A stretch of 64,000 nt of DNA from Irpex lacteus. Its lineage: Eukaryota; Basidiomycota; Agaricomycetes; Polyporales; Irpicaceae. Each line of letters starts with the position of its first letter. Positions within the stretch are counted from its first letter, which is position 1. The notes beneath the pieces are model-generated. The model worked only from the letters and a program-made list of their open reading frames with translations, was not told the DNA's origin and made no database searches. The stretch is taken from positions 124,001 to 188,000 of the forward strand of contig MQVO02000033.1 of assembly GCA_001986395.2 (NCBI GenBank). The letters run 5' to 3'. Shown here piece by piece: positions 48,677 through 61,954 of the stretch. Made by a program: the position numbers and the translations under genes.

Positions 48677-50259
48677 TCAATGAGCAGCCTCGAACTCTCT
48701 CCCCTTCTCCGTCCACCCAATCAACCTCCTCATCTCCTTCACATCCACCACACCCCTCACGTCCTCCCTCGTCTCATCCGCAGCGACACATATCGCCTCA
48801 GCCACATGGTCCACATGAATCGGGGGGATCACCAACGCGTTCGCCACCGAGTGCAGCGCAGACGGATGGACTAGCGTCTCCCCAGCTCCCCGTGATGAAG
48901 AGGAGCTGAGTGCACGAAGGACTTTGGACGGGGTGGGCAGCTGCGCGGGCGCGTTGGCGTGTACTGTCGCCGAGAGGTCCAAGAGTGCCGCGACTGGTGA
49001 GGTGAGAGGGCGGAAGTGGGGATGGTAGATGAGGCCTGTAGGGTATCGTGATCAGTAACATGCAGGTAAAGAGTGCAATCAATGATCGGAAGGGTAGAAG
49101 ACCATAGTAAATTAATGGGCAGTAAATAACGTGAATAAAGATAAGATGAAAGACAGGCCGGGGAAACGAGAATAAGAATACGTACTAGGACGAACGTATA
49201 CAGCTCTATAGTTCGGGTTGCCCGCCGTCAGGTGGTCGATCCCGCGTTCGGCCTCGCGTTTGGATTCAATGTATCGCGGGGAGATGAACGGTCGGAAGAT
49301 GTCCTCCGCTGAGACATACACAAACGGGCGTGGGTGCACGGACGATGCGGGGTTAGAAGCGACGAACGCCTCGCACACGCGTAGTGCTATCACATAGATG
49401 AATTAGTATAGTATCTCATAGTCATTGTGATCGGGATATGAGGGAACATGAATAAACATACCTGCATCCCTATTCAACAACGCATACCCTCCCTCCTTCT
49501 CTTCATCCCTCAAGGGGTTACTGCCCTCCGACCCAAAGAACGAACTGGCAAACGTCCCCACGAGCTTGAACACGTCCCCGTCTTTGAGCGCAGCTTTGTA
49601 CCGGGCGTCCTCGAGCAGCGTGCCGAGCGTGTGCACGACCGCGGAGGTCTCGGGGAGGAGGTGCGCGTATGTCGATGAGTCGAGGGCGTTTGCTTTTTGC
49701 CAGTTTACCTACGTAGTGCATGGTTGTAGGTTCGACGAATGGCAGCGTGATGGACGGTGAAGGGGTGGATAGGAGCAAATGAATGAAGGCACGATGAAAC
49801 ACGCGTCAGTAACGAGTGTAACATAGACGGAAGGAACGAGCCCACACTTTAGACGTCCAGGCGGGAGAGTGCCCTTTCGGGGTTGCGTACGGCCTTCCTG
49901 ATGAGCTATACGACGTTATGTTCAATGTCGTTCATGAGGAGTAGAAAGCGGGTTATGGGGCGGCGTTTGCCAATGTACATAGTGAAGACGCATGCAAGAA
50001 ATTGGAATGGCAGGGAGTAGGGAGGTAGTATGTTAATAATGCACGCGAGTTATGTCCTTGACAGGGACCGTGAACGCACCTTATACTGGTCACCTGGTAC
50101 CCTCGTGCAAGCGCAGCCCTGCACACCGCTGAACCTACCAAAAACACACGTCGACGTGATTAGATTACATTGTTTGTACGCTGACGAGAGTTGGCGACGA
50201 GACTCACCGACGAAACCGTTCCCGCCAACGACGAGTATCTTCCGCGCGATAGGTTCCAT
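48677..50259 (-). CDS. Atypical SDR, COQ11-like mitochondrial protein
   Basis: About seven exons. The N-terminus spans three exons: MEPIARKILVVGGNGFVG (Rossmann GGxGFxG), GSAVCRAALARGYQV, and SSGRPYATPKGHSPAW. Then VNWQKANALDSSTYAHLL and SAVVHTLGTLL, a Ser-rich loop, VCEAFVASNP, and FVYVSAEDIFRPFISPRYIESKREAE with the YxxxK pair. The C-terminal part contains PPIHVDHVAEAICVAADE. This is the layout of the fungal NAD(P)-binding protein Coq11 (yeast YLR290C), which associates with the CoQ synthome; animal NDUFA9 is a distant relative. The catalytic role is unknown even in yeast. Multiple short exons (49800-50260) are placed by phase. It is next to another mitochondrial-protein gene, though not cotranscribed. 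Confidence 0.8.
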
Positions 50260-51994
50260 GGCGAATTGTATTTACGCCTTTTAGTACTCACTGCTCCGAA
50301 AGCAGCCTATGTAGGTCAGTAGTAACTCTATGACACGTATAATAACAACAACTTAACAGTAATTCTTCAAGCACTTCTCACTAGCTGCTAATTTCGACGC
50401 GACCGTGACCGTCGTTGTCGAAGATGCCAATGACGACGAGTCTCCGACATCCGAGGCAGACCCAGTCTCCCGAAGCCGACGCGCGCATGTCTGATCCGTT
50501 ACCACGTCGGCGTTTACTCACACCGCAGGCCGAAAAAGGCAATTGTAATGGAACAACACATCGCTCATGTTTGGCTGAAAGCAGGAAATATACATAGTCC
50601 GTTTGTGGATATAAAACGCGCTAAAATATGCAGCGTGATAAGTTACCGCGAAGAAGAAAATCGTAGGCCCCCAATTCCTCGCCAATTCCTCTCCCGAGCA
50701 ATCGCACGCGTGCACTCACAAACAATTACAAGCCCATCATGGCTGGAGCCCAGACTCGGACCAAGGCACACCACAAACTTCAACTTTGAGTTGAAGAAAC
50801 CCTCGATCATTCAAGCTCACTGGTTAGCTGGACTACTGCTGGCCGGGTGCTCTCTGGTGTTCTTTTATCGAGGGTAAGGAACGAAGTGATGCGCTGAGTC
50901 ACATCGAGAGTTTAACGTTTAAATGTTTACCGGGGCCAGGAACATTTCGAGAGAGAGCAGGCAAAGGAGAGGACAAGGAAGCCTGTTTGAACTTGGAAAA
51001 AAGAAGTGAAGAGGTGACAAAGGAGCGTCCTCTCAATTACACCAATAACTCGAACAAAAATCATCCAAAGCCTCGAGTGAGTAACTCTGCCAATGGTAGT
51101 CTGGATATCTCGAGCCCCCTCACCTCCTCAAAACAACCTCCGAGTAATTGGCTCACGTGGCAGCGGCGAAACGAAGCTCCCAAGTTTCGACGCTCTAGAC
51201 CTGCTCGCCATGTGCATTGTGTAGCCAGGATTCCGAGGTCTGAAGCTTCCCCGAGGCACAGATATCGATATACCTCCGATCAGGACCACGACGTCCACTC
51301 GTCATATGCATATGGACACGCCAAGCCCATGCCATACCGCTCTGAACCTTGCTTGCTTACCTTACCCTCACCGAATGAGAGTTCTTATTCGTCGTCGCAC
51401 ACGGAAGTAAACTTGATAAGTAGTAAAAACTTTATTTGAATTCCGCACGACCGAGTGTCCATTCAGGTGTAAAAAAGACCAAAGCTATCTACACGGAACA
51501 GAAAACCCCAAACGCGTGCTGTGCTACGTAACCACGACACTTAAGTACGATGATAAAAAGGTGTAATTTCGATTCAATTCGCAGAACATCTATGAGCACC
51601 AAAGTAAAGTGAAATGAAAGGCGGAGTACCGATATCAATGGATGCATAGCATAGAGTTGAAGCGAGGAAAGGAAAGGGTTGGAGAGCGAGGGCATGAGGG
51701 CTGCCACACCACCGGGGTTCGTCAGTCTTCGTGAATATGCGTGCGCGACAACTCTTCCTGTCCTATCGGCTGCTTGCTTGTTTGCTATGCGGAGCCAAGG
51801 TACCCCATAAAGACCAAGGAACTCGCCTTGATCGACCTATCAAAGAGAGAGAAAAGAGAGGAAGAACAAGGGAACAGAGATATGGGAAACGGGAGATGGG
51901 AGAAAGAGAAGAAGAAGAAAACGACGAGATAGCAATGCGATACGATGCAACGATGGGATCGACCCAACGACGGCTACTAAACCACGAACACAGT
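50260..51994. other. Largest gene-poor gap (1.7 kb)
   Basis: There is no certain gene. A plus-strand frame ending at 50877 has one strong hydrophobic helix (HWLAGLLLAGCSLVFFYRG) followed by a GTAAGG donor, so a small spliced membrane protein is possible, but I could not find a good start. The rest (51000-51430) is a Ser/Pro/His-rich frame without an ATG at its head. The right end is the 3' region of the secreted-protein gene. Confidence 0.4.
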
Positions 51995-53063
51995 TTAGTT
52001 GAAGTGCCACTGGATGTCGAGGACACCGAGGCCGAGGTCGTTGTTCGAAAGGGCACTGAAGAGACCTTGGGACAAGTCGAGATCGGTGTCCTTGCCGCAT
52101 GTGGGGCAGGCATCGGCGACGGTGGCAACCTGGGTATTGCCGTTCTTCTTGTTGGTGATCGTCAGGCTCTTGCCGCAGTACTGCGAGCGCTCGCCGGTGT
52201 TGCCGTATTTGCGGTAGTCGAGAGCGACGATGAAGGCGCTGTCGGCGTGGACGGTACCGCAGGCACCCGCGACTCCGTTCTGGGTGAACCAGGTTCCACT
52301 ACGACCGTACGAAAGTCAATGGGGATAATCGAGCGTCAAAGATAAAATTTACTTACGTTCCCTCGAAGCTGCTTCCACCAGAGGAGGCAGGAGCGGGCGT
52401 AGGAGTGGGAGTGGGAGTGGGAGTGTGGGATGTAGTCGGGGCGGCGTGAGTCGTGGGCGTCGGCGTCGGGGTGTGGGTGACCGATGTCTTCGAGGTAGAC
52501 ACCTCCTTCGGGGGCTCAGGAGCGACGTTCACGGGGGCGGCAGACGAGGTAGCGGCGGGAGCAGCCGAAGACGAGGGGGTGTGGGTGGTGGGGGCAGCGG
52601 AGGAGGAGGGCTCGTCCTCGCCATCACAGTCATCATCATCACCGTCGTCGGTCGCCGAGGGAGCGGCAGAGGAGACGACAGTGGTGGGGGAAGCCACCGC
52701 GGAGGAAGAGAGGTTGGCGGGGTTGCACTTGGGAGCACGGTTCCTCTCGAGGGTCTCACCCTTCAGCAAAGGGTGGCAGCAGTCGTCGAAGAACTGGGTG
52801 TTGTGCTGGCTAGGGCAGTTGATCTTCCAGTAGCGGTCGATATACTGGCTGTAGGGCTAATTATGATAGTGTACGTTAGACGGCTGTTTTCGGACATAAG
52901 AGTGGGTATATGCGCGTACCTCGAGGACGGCAGCATCGTAGGTGGACGCGTCACGAGCGAGGTGAGCGTGACGAGCAGCTGCGGTTCCGTGCGGGAGAAC
53001 GACGCCGTTGACGGCGGTGACAGCCGAGAGAGCGAGAGAAGCGATGGAGATGAGGGCGAACAT
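51995..53063 (-). CDS. Secreted double-psi beta-barrel (expansin/RlpA-like) protein
   Basis: Three exons (53063-52920, 52857-52369, about 52307-51995). A signal peptide is clear (MFALISIASLALSAVTAVNG). A short cysteine module follows (INCPSQHNTQFFDDCCHPLL...KCNP), then a Ser/Thr/Pro/Ala-rich linker of about 115 residues with PTPTPT repeats, likely O-glycosylated. The C-terminal domain is a DPBB: WFTQNGVAGACG, HADSAFIVALDYRKYG, YCGKSLTITN, VATVADACPTCG, LDLSQGLFSAL and LGVLDIQWHF. The aspartates and cysteines of the barwin/expansin fold are conserved. Such basidiomycete proteins (loosenins, barwin-like) act in the cell wall or on plant polysaccharides, sometimes as protease inhibitors; the specific role is unknown. 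A TATA box lies 70 nt upstream. Confidence 0.88.
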
Positions 53064-53132
53064 GTCGTTAATGTGTGTGTGGGCTTTGACGCAAAGGAGT
53101 GGTCGGGTTTGTGAGTGAGTGGGCCAAGTCAC

Positions 53133-53141
53133 TAATATATA
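53133..53141 (-). promoter_or_regulatory. TATA box of the secreted-protein gene
   Basis: On the minus strand it reads TATATATTA, about 70 nt before the ATG. This is the clearest TATA box in the window and fits a regulated, secreted product. Confidence 0.6.
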
Positions 53142-54185
53142 GGAAGCCGACTGGGTAAGGACTGGCGGGGGATGCAAGCGAGTGACTGCTGTAGAAGATG
53201 TGTGTGAGTATTCGTGCGTTGCGGAGGCGAGGAGGTGATAGAATAAATGGAATAATTTATTTGAAAGTTACTCACCGTCCAAGCAAGAGGGAAGGGAAGG
53301 AGGGAAGAGCGAGATGAAAACCCGGTGGGCAGGTCCCGTCGCGAGTACAGCAGCCCACTTATATGCCGCAGCCCAGAGACTAGCGTTCCCACGCCCCGCC
53401 AGGAACCAATACCAGCCATGCTTGGGCGGGTCCACAAGTCTCCGCCGTCCACGTTGCTCCTTCCAGAAAAATAATTAGGGTCGCCTTCTCTTTTCGGCGG
53501 TTCGTTGTCTCTCCTGCTAATCCGTTCACTTATTTGTTCTCGGCACATTGTGTTCCACGAGCAACATCCATGCAAAAAATCCAGCTTCAGAGAGATGCAT
53601 ACGACGACAGACTATTGTTCTGCGAAAGGGCAGTCCCCATGTCACGCACGGTCCTCCCGTTACTGCCGGGAAACCTGCCGTTGGAGCGGACGAGAAGTAT
53701 CATCAGATTGGCGCAGCAAGCATTCACGAAAACGTTGTTGTTGTCATAGACACTTGCATCTCCGGAGAATAACATGCCCTGATTGGCAGGAATCTCTCCT
53801 CGACCGATGGGCATATACAAGGTTCCGGACCCAGACCGACATCGCCTCCGGGGCCCGCTCACAGCCTGTATACAAAAAGTCTAAGTAAACTCTCCGCGGC
53901 GAAATATTGTGTGTGTTTGCACACTCGGGCTCGAGGAACAATCTTTACAACGGAATGCTCAGACCGTTGTACTCTTTATCGATCATCTAATGACTGCCTA
54001 CCTTATCTCATCTCAGGATTAACGTGTGCAAGCAGCCTGATGCAGATGTCCTGCAGATGAAACGCAACGACCACCTCATAGCTGTGTCAATGCCTGTCAA
54101 TGCCAATCTAATAGTCGTACAAAGATTAAGATTGCCTATAGATACACCGATCAATCAAGAACAAAGCTCTACAACATGGTCGATC
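53142..54185. other. Intergenic, promoter of the secreted-protein gene and SRP54 3' region
   Basis: About 1 kb without a recognisable gene. A short frame at 53505-53888 (+) shows no similarity. The long upstream region agrees with regulated expression. Confidence 0.45.
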
Positions 54186-56445
<2,260 letters not shown>

Positions 56446-56873
56446 CGTTGAACGTCTAGGGAGAGCTTACGGTGATCAGACATTCAAGTTGCCGCGGCGA
56501 TTGTGGACTCAGGGCGCAGCCGAGATCTAGTGATGCGCCGTAGCTCCACGTTTGGAAGCATACCGACGCTTCGGCAGCCTTGTGACGCTGGCGTCTAGTG
56601 CTGCTTACCTTTGTCCTTACAGAGATTGGACTCGGATTAGAGATAATAATTGGTATGGAATCTGTCATACTTATGCTGCCCTCAAGAGGATAAATAGTGG
56701 CATGAGCAGGGCATGAATTCTGCTCTTACTTTACGAGCGCCTCTCGCTGAGATCTGTGCGAGCGGAGATTAAAATACATATCGGACCGGGCTACGCGGTG
56801 TTGTTGACCAAATCGTTGTTGCCAAGAACGGCAACACTTACCACAAGTACTTCACGGTTTTACTACTGACAGC
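56446..56873. promoter_or_regulatory. Divergent intergenic region SRP54 / SPT8
   Basis: A 428-nt region between opposite starts. No gene or clear TATA was recognised. Confidence 0.4.
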
Positions 56874-59449
56874 ATGTCCAGCGGCTCCGAGAGCGACGAT
56901 GAAAACATCTTTGGCGACGACGGTAGTGGCCAGGAGATAGACGAGAATATCCTAGGGGAACTCGAACAGGATCTCGACCGTGACGGCCAACCGTCAGACC
57001 AAGATGAGGTCAGTCGTGGTCTTCGTCTTGGGTATTTCGGAACTAAATCCAATGTAGGAATCAGATACAGAGGACTCTGACTCTGCTGGCGACGATGATG
57101 ATGACGATGAGGACGAAGAGTCTCAGCGGCCGCCACCACCTCCGCCAATTAGTGCCCCGCCAGCTGCACAGCTTGAGCCACAGGTGCTTGTAGACACGTC
57201 TATGGCCATGCAGGTATCTCCCCCGACTGATACACAATATCCCGTCCATCCATCTCCTCGAGCACCTTCCTCTCGCGAGGCCAGTCCTTTTGTCAAAGGT
57301 ATCTACTTCTCACACAAATAAGCACAGACTACTGCATATATTGACGACGGCCATAGCAGCTTCGCCTACACTCCAAGCGCGCCCGCCATCTCCCGCTGGC
57401 CTCAGAAAACTGCAAATCCTCAAGTCTATAACCCACTGGCCCCGCTCTTTCACCGTCGAAGCCATCTGCGCCATCCCTCACCCCGCCCCCACCCACTCCC
57501 TCGCCGCCTCGCTCTGCATGACACATCTCATCACGGGTTCAGAAGACGGCTACATTCGTGATTATGACATATTCTCTGGTTTGAACGGTAAAGTGTTGTT
57601 GAGTGCACCTCAGAGACATCACTGTGGGGTGATGGAGGGTGTAATCAAAGCAGCACAGTTTAGGTACTGGTGGGAGAACCCCTCGGACCCAAGGAACCAT
57701 CCAGGATCTGGGATGGGGCTGGGACCGGCGGATGAGGTATCGGTGTGTCAGCCATATAGCATGCTGATGCACTCAGACGCACTGTGGTCGCTTGCCGGGA
57801 CTGATGTAAGGTCATTTCCCTCTAATCTTCAGTTTGTTTTGTTTCGGTCCTGTGACGATTGGGTTGTAACTGATCACCTCTGTTCTTGACGTAGGAAGGA
57901 CACATCAACTTGTTTACGGTACGACATCAGCCTGGGACGCTGATACACACGATGTATGGCCATTCCAGACGTCCTGTGTCGGCCATGGCCATGCGTCATG
58001 ACGAAAAGGGCTTCTACAGTGCCGGATGGGACGGTGAGGCGCACGTAAGCAACGTCCATTGTACTCTCAGATAGTCTACAAGATTTGAACGTTCACCTCA
58101 GGAATGGGACCTTAACACGGGACAAGTGGTTCGCAGCTACACCGCCCATCCGTCACAGCTCGTGGCAGTTGCGGTCAGACCGATTGAGAGCGACTACACA
58201 GGTATCGTTCCATGGGTCGGGCAGCCGAGGGTCAACATCACACCTTCTGCTTCTTGGAATCAAACCCGATCGCATTCACAATCACAGTCCCAATTCCAGT
58301 TCCAACCGCCAGAAGACGTGAAAATGTATTCCATGGACCCGAGCGAGGAACCCTCTGAACTTGCAGTAAAACAAGAACCGCAACCCTTCCCTCCACCCCC
58401 ACCGCAACAAACCGATGTACTACCGCCACCGCCGCAACAAGATGATGACACCAAATCAGACACCTCCTTCGACCCCCTCTTCGACGAAGCAGAAGGCGAC
58501 ATGGCAGACGACAACTTCCCAACTCCCACTCAGCAGTCGCAACCTCAGCCTCAGCCTCAACCTCACGCCCCAAACCCACCTCCACCACCAGAACCCATCA
58601 CAACTCAACTCAGCATGCCAGGCCCAGGTCTCCCCTCCCTCCCCTCCGCCCGACTCCCACCCGCGCCTGCACCCGCACCCAAAAACGCCCCACCGATCCT
58701 CGACCCCCTTTCTTACACAACCTTCAGCCCCGACGTCCTCCTCACCGCATCCATCGACGGCCAAGTCATGCTCTGGGACCGGCGCGTACACTCGCCGGGG
58801 CGCGGGGTAGGGAGACTATGGATGAGCGAGAAGACACCGCCGTGGTGTGTGTCGGCGTGTTGGAGCGCGGATGGGTCGCAGGTGTATGCGGGGCGGAGGA
58901 ATGGGACTGTGGATGTTTGGGATGTCCGTATGGGTGTTACAGGAGGGGAAGCAGACGGTATGGGTATGGGGATGGGTATGGAGGGGCAGAGGACGCCGAG
59001 AGTGTTGAAGGTGATTAGGAACCCGCCGTCGTCTGGGGTTGTGTCGTACGTGTGTGCGTTCCCTGATGGACGACATATTGCTTGGTGAGTGCGGCCCTTG
59101 TACGGGCATTGAGTCAATGATATCGGAGACTTATGGTTTATGAACAGTGCGTCGACGGATAATATTCGATTGTGGAATGTCGCAGAGGCAGGGGAGCCGG
59201 ATGCAGTCAGCGGGAGGATGAAGAGTGGTGTGCAGTTTAAGATCATACCGGGACACCACGGAGGGACTATCTCTCAACTACGTACGTTTACTGATTCTTG
59301 TCCGAGTGTTCTGCTGGTGCTGACAATCCACTCTTGACGCAGTGGTCGACAAACAAGGTCGGTTCCTCGTCAGTGCGAGCAGCAACCGAGGGTGGTTCGG
59401 CGAGTCGTCCAAGACGGTCTTCATACATGACATCAAGAAGAACTGGTAG
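56874..59449 (+). CDS. SPT8: SAGA complex subunit SPT8 (WD40)
   Basis: An acidic N-terminus (SGSESDDENIFGDD, then an Asp/Glu run) precedes a Pro-rich part and a WD40 propeller. Repeats include LITGSEDGYIRDYDIFSG, SLAGTDEGHINLFTVRH, GFYSAGWDGEAHEWDLNTG, VLLTASIDGQVMLWDRR, VYAGRRNGTVDVWDVR, ASTDNIRLWNV and the last FIHDIKKNW. The HHCGVMEGVIKAAQ region and this order are SPT8-like. In yeast SPT8 sits in SAGA and helps deliver TBP. Between the third and fourth repeats, about 150 residues rich in Pro and Gln are inserted (58290-58690). The insertion does not break the frame. The call rests on order and the acidic N-terminus; another WD40 protein is less likely. Confidence 0.85.
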
Positions 59450-59783
59450 CATGGGCTTGGCTAAATTTAACCATCGAAGCGATAGCTCCTACATAGGAAT
59501 CCCTCTTCACTGTAGTATGATGTGTCGTAGCCTGGTTCTTGACGTTATACCTCTGCTATATCTATTGATCTCGACTATTATCCCAGCTTGTACGTGCGGA
59601 CTTGTGACAGATGCATGGTCCACGGTAAGCTACTATCAGAGCGAATTCCAAAGTTATGTACAAGGAAATACATTTCTTGACGGGAGTACTTAGTGGCACC
59701 TAAACATGATAATGCCGCGCTGGATGCCTTTGTTGCCAACCCTCCGTACAGATGTTATATAGAACAGAATCCGTGGCCTAGAT
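59450..59783. other. Convergent 3' intergenic region
   Basis: It lies between SPT8 and the first F-box gene. No gene recognised. Confidence 0.5.
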
Positions 59784-61247
59784 CTAGAGAATTTTGAACG
59801 GCCTTCCTTCTGGGAGGAAAACAACAGCAACATGGTCAGGAAGGTCCAAAATTCGGTGTAAACCTTCCGCCATCGCGGCGGTTATATGAGGTGGACGGAT
59901 GAGAGAGGGCAGGTCGGCAAAAGCGACCATACGAAGGGCACGGAATCGCCGGAGGATATTCTTGAGTGGTTCCCAGTAATACTGCTGGTAAATCTTCGAA
60001 AGTGCACCTTTAAAGTTCCAGTGTATCTTGATAGATTCCAGCGTGCCGTTGGCTGCAGGTGGGAGTGAGTCGATGATGGCACAGAACGTCTCCCAAGACA
60101 ACGCGTCGTTAGGGTTAGGAGTTTCCTGCCCGTGCTCTCTGTTTTCCAGATAGAGATGTTGTAGTCGAGAACATGCCCGTAAAGTTATGTGTGTACGATA
60201 GCTTTCGCGATCTACACTTCTTGTCAGTACTAGAAGAGCGCATTGAGAATTGAAACTATTACTGGCCTCGAATAATACTTAGTAAGTTCAGCCGCAAGAC
60301 CCGGAGACTGCGCCCAATATAGCTGAGTCCAGTGCCTAAAGGTGGTGGCATCTCATACTGATGAACTATGTATGTGATATGCGCATTCTCTAGCCGTGAG
60401 GGTTGGCATATATGGTGCAAGATTTGACACCAGGCGACCAGAGTCCTGTCACACCAGAATGCGTTTTCCACTGTCACTTTCCGTAGGAGAAGCTTATTGG
60501 TTTGCCGGTAACGGGGTAAGACCTTTTGGATGTACTTGGACATGTAAATGACCTCTGTGTCCCTCGGTAAAGATGGCAGTACTAAGGAATCGATCTCTGA
60601 GAACAAGCCCAGTAGGTTGAGAATACAGTTGGTGTAGCGTGCACTTTCACCCTCCGAGTCGAGGTTACGATGCACAGAGGATTGGAGACCAAAGCGAAGC
60701 CGCCTGAGTTTGAACCGTGTTCGAGGAGGCTCGCGGATCGTCTCGACAAACGATCCCTTGTGAGGTAGAGAAGCATCGATGTCCAAGGTTTGAAGACGGG
60801 GGAGTGCAGCGATTATGTCAAGCAGATACTGAGTTTCGTCGGCTGAGTGAGCAACCGGATCCATGCAGGCGGGACCTGCGACTGCTAGAGAACGGATGTT
60901 TCTCAAGAAGGAATTTTCGTCCGCGGCCAACTTCGTCGTGAGCTCGAGGTAATGGTGACAGGGACGTGGCAGGGCGATTGTGCCGAAGAGGTGAAACTCG
61001 GCGGCAGAGCGCCATTGGTGTGATACGAGGGAGCAGCTCAAGAGAGATGTCTTATCACTGTGTAGAAAATCGAGAATATACGACACTATCTCGAATGGCC
61101 ATGACTTGGTAACAAGATAGTTATGCGATCTAGAAAGCGTTACCTGCTGTTCAGCGCGATAGTTTATGGGCAGAACCTTTGGAGTCGGAAGACTTACAAG
61201 CTGTTCTCCGCGTTCATTCCCGCAATCGTGTGTAATTCCACTTCCAT
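59784..61247 (-). CDS. F-box protein (first of a tandem pair)
   Basis: Three exons: about 61247-61198, 61129-60268 (approximate end) and 60207-59784. Exon 1 codes MEVELHTIAGMNAENS; its GTAAGT donor and the CTAG acceptor at 61130 are in phase. The F-box is WPFEIVSYILDFLHSDKTSLLSCSLVSHQWRSAAEFHLF. The remainder has leucine-rich character (LPRLQTLDIDA, LFSEIDSLVLP), typical of the large agaricomycete F-box/LRR-like family. F-box proteins link substrates to the SCF ubiquitin ligase through Skp1; the target is unknown. The second F-box gene, 0.7 kb away, has the same order of motifs (IVDFLH..., LSHQW..., FSEIDTL), so they arose by duplication. The start is inferred from phase. Confidence 0.8.
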
Positions 61248-61411
61248 TGACGAAGCAAGAGGCAAGAGAGTTAGACGGCAACCACTGGCAAGGATGGGCT
61301 GTCAACTTTTCTGGAAGTTCTAGGACGCGATGCCACTTCGCCACTGCTCTCTCTTCTGAAGAGCGCCTAATAAACCATATTTGGTAATTTTGAATATAAA
61401 AAGTGGCAAAA

Positions 61412-61419
61412 AGAAAAAA
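61412..61419 (-). terminator. RNA polymerase III terminator of tRNA-Phe
   Basis: Directly after the gene, the minus strand reads TTTTTTCT, with more T downstream. Confidence 0.75.
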
Positions 61420-61530
61420 TGCCAGGAGCGTGGATTGAACACGCGACCTTCAGAAGGCACGTGATATCCCGAAATTACTACATCAGGCAAGTGCTTCAGT
61501 CTGCTGCTCTCCCAGCTGAGCTATCCCGGC
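61420..61530 (-). tRNA. tRNA-Phe (GAA) with 38-nt intron
   Basis: Exon 1 is 61530-61494, exon 2 is 61455-61420, and the intron is 61493-61456 after position 37. The fold has acceptor GCCGGGA/TCCTGGC (one G-U), D stem GCTC/GAGC, anticodon stem GCAGA/TCTGA (one mismatch at 27-43), T stem GCGTG/CACGC with loop TTCAATC, and discriminator A. The anticodon loop CTGAAGT carries GAA. The internal boxes (TAGCTCAGCTGGG and GTTCAATCC) are intact. It sits between two F-box genes. Confidence 0.94.
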
Positions 61531-61954
61531 GATATTGAAGCGGGCTTTACGTAGCAATGTATACTGAGAAGCTCCCTTTCTAAGGATCATAGACAGAGCC
61601 GTCCGTCCCCCTTGAAGGTGTGCCCGGACCCCATGCAAGCCGCAAGGTTCTTCAGCCTTTCTATAAAGGACAGGATATCAGTGCCATGGAAGTATCACCA
61701 CGAACAACCAACCCGTCTAGCAGAGGATCAAGACACAGCCATCGCGATTATCCGAGTCAGAATGAGGAGGCTTCCCACCCGTACAAGTTTACAGGAAAGT
61801 ACACACAAAGGGACTTAAGCAGAATGCGACTACACCTACAATGTACACGCGGAGCTCTTACCTACTATACTGCAAAGAAAGCCGATGTCCCATCTATACT
61901 TACATACAGCTCTAATGGAACACTTACGCCGAACATCTACTTATGTCTGCAGAA
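61531..61954. other. Intergenic, tRNA-Phe upstream and F-box gene 2 3' region
   Basis: No gene recognised; a 243-codon frame on the plus strand (61620-62351) is antisense to F-box exons. Confidence 0.5.

Noticed and set aside
52425..53114. 229-codon plus-strand Gly/Arg-rich frame
   Set aside because: Antisense to the Ser/Pro linker of the secreted protein; low complexity on the sense strand explains it.
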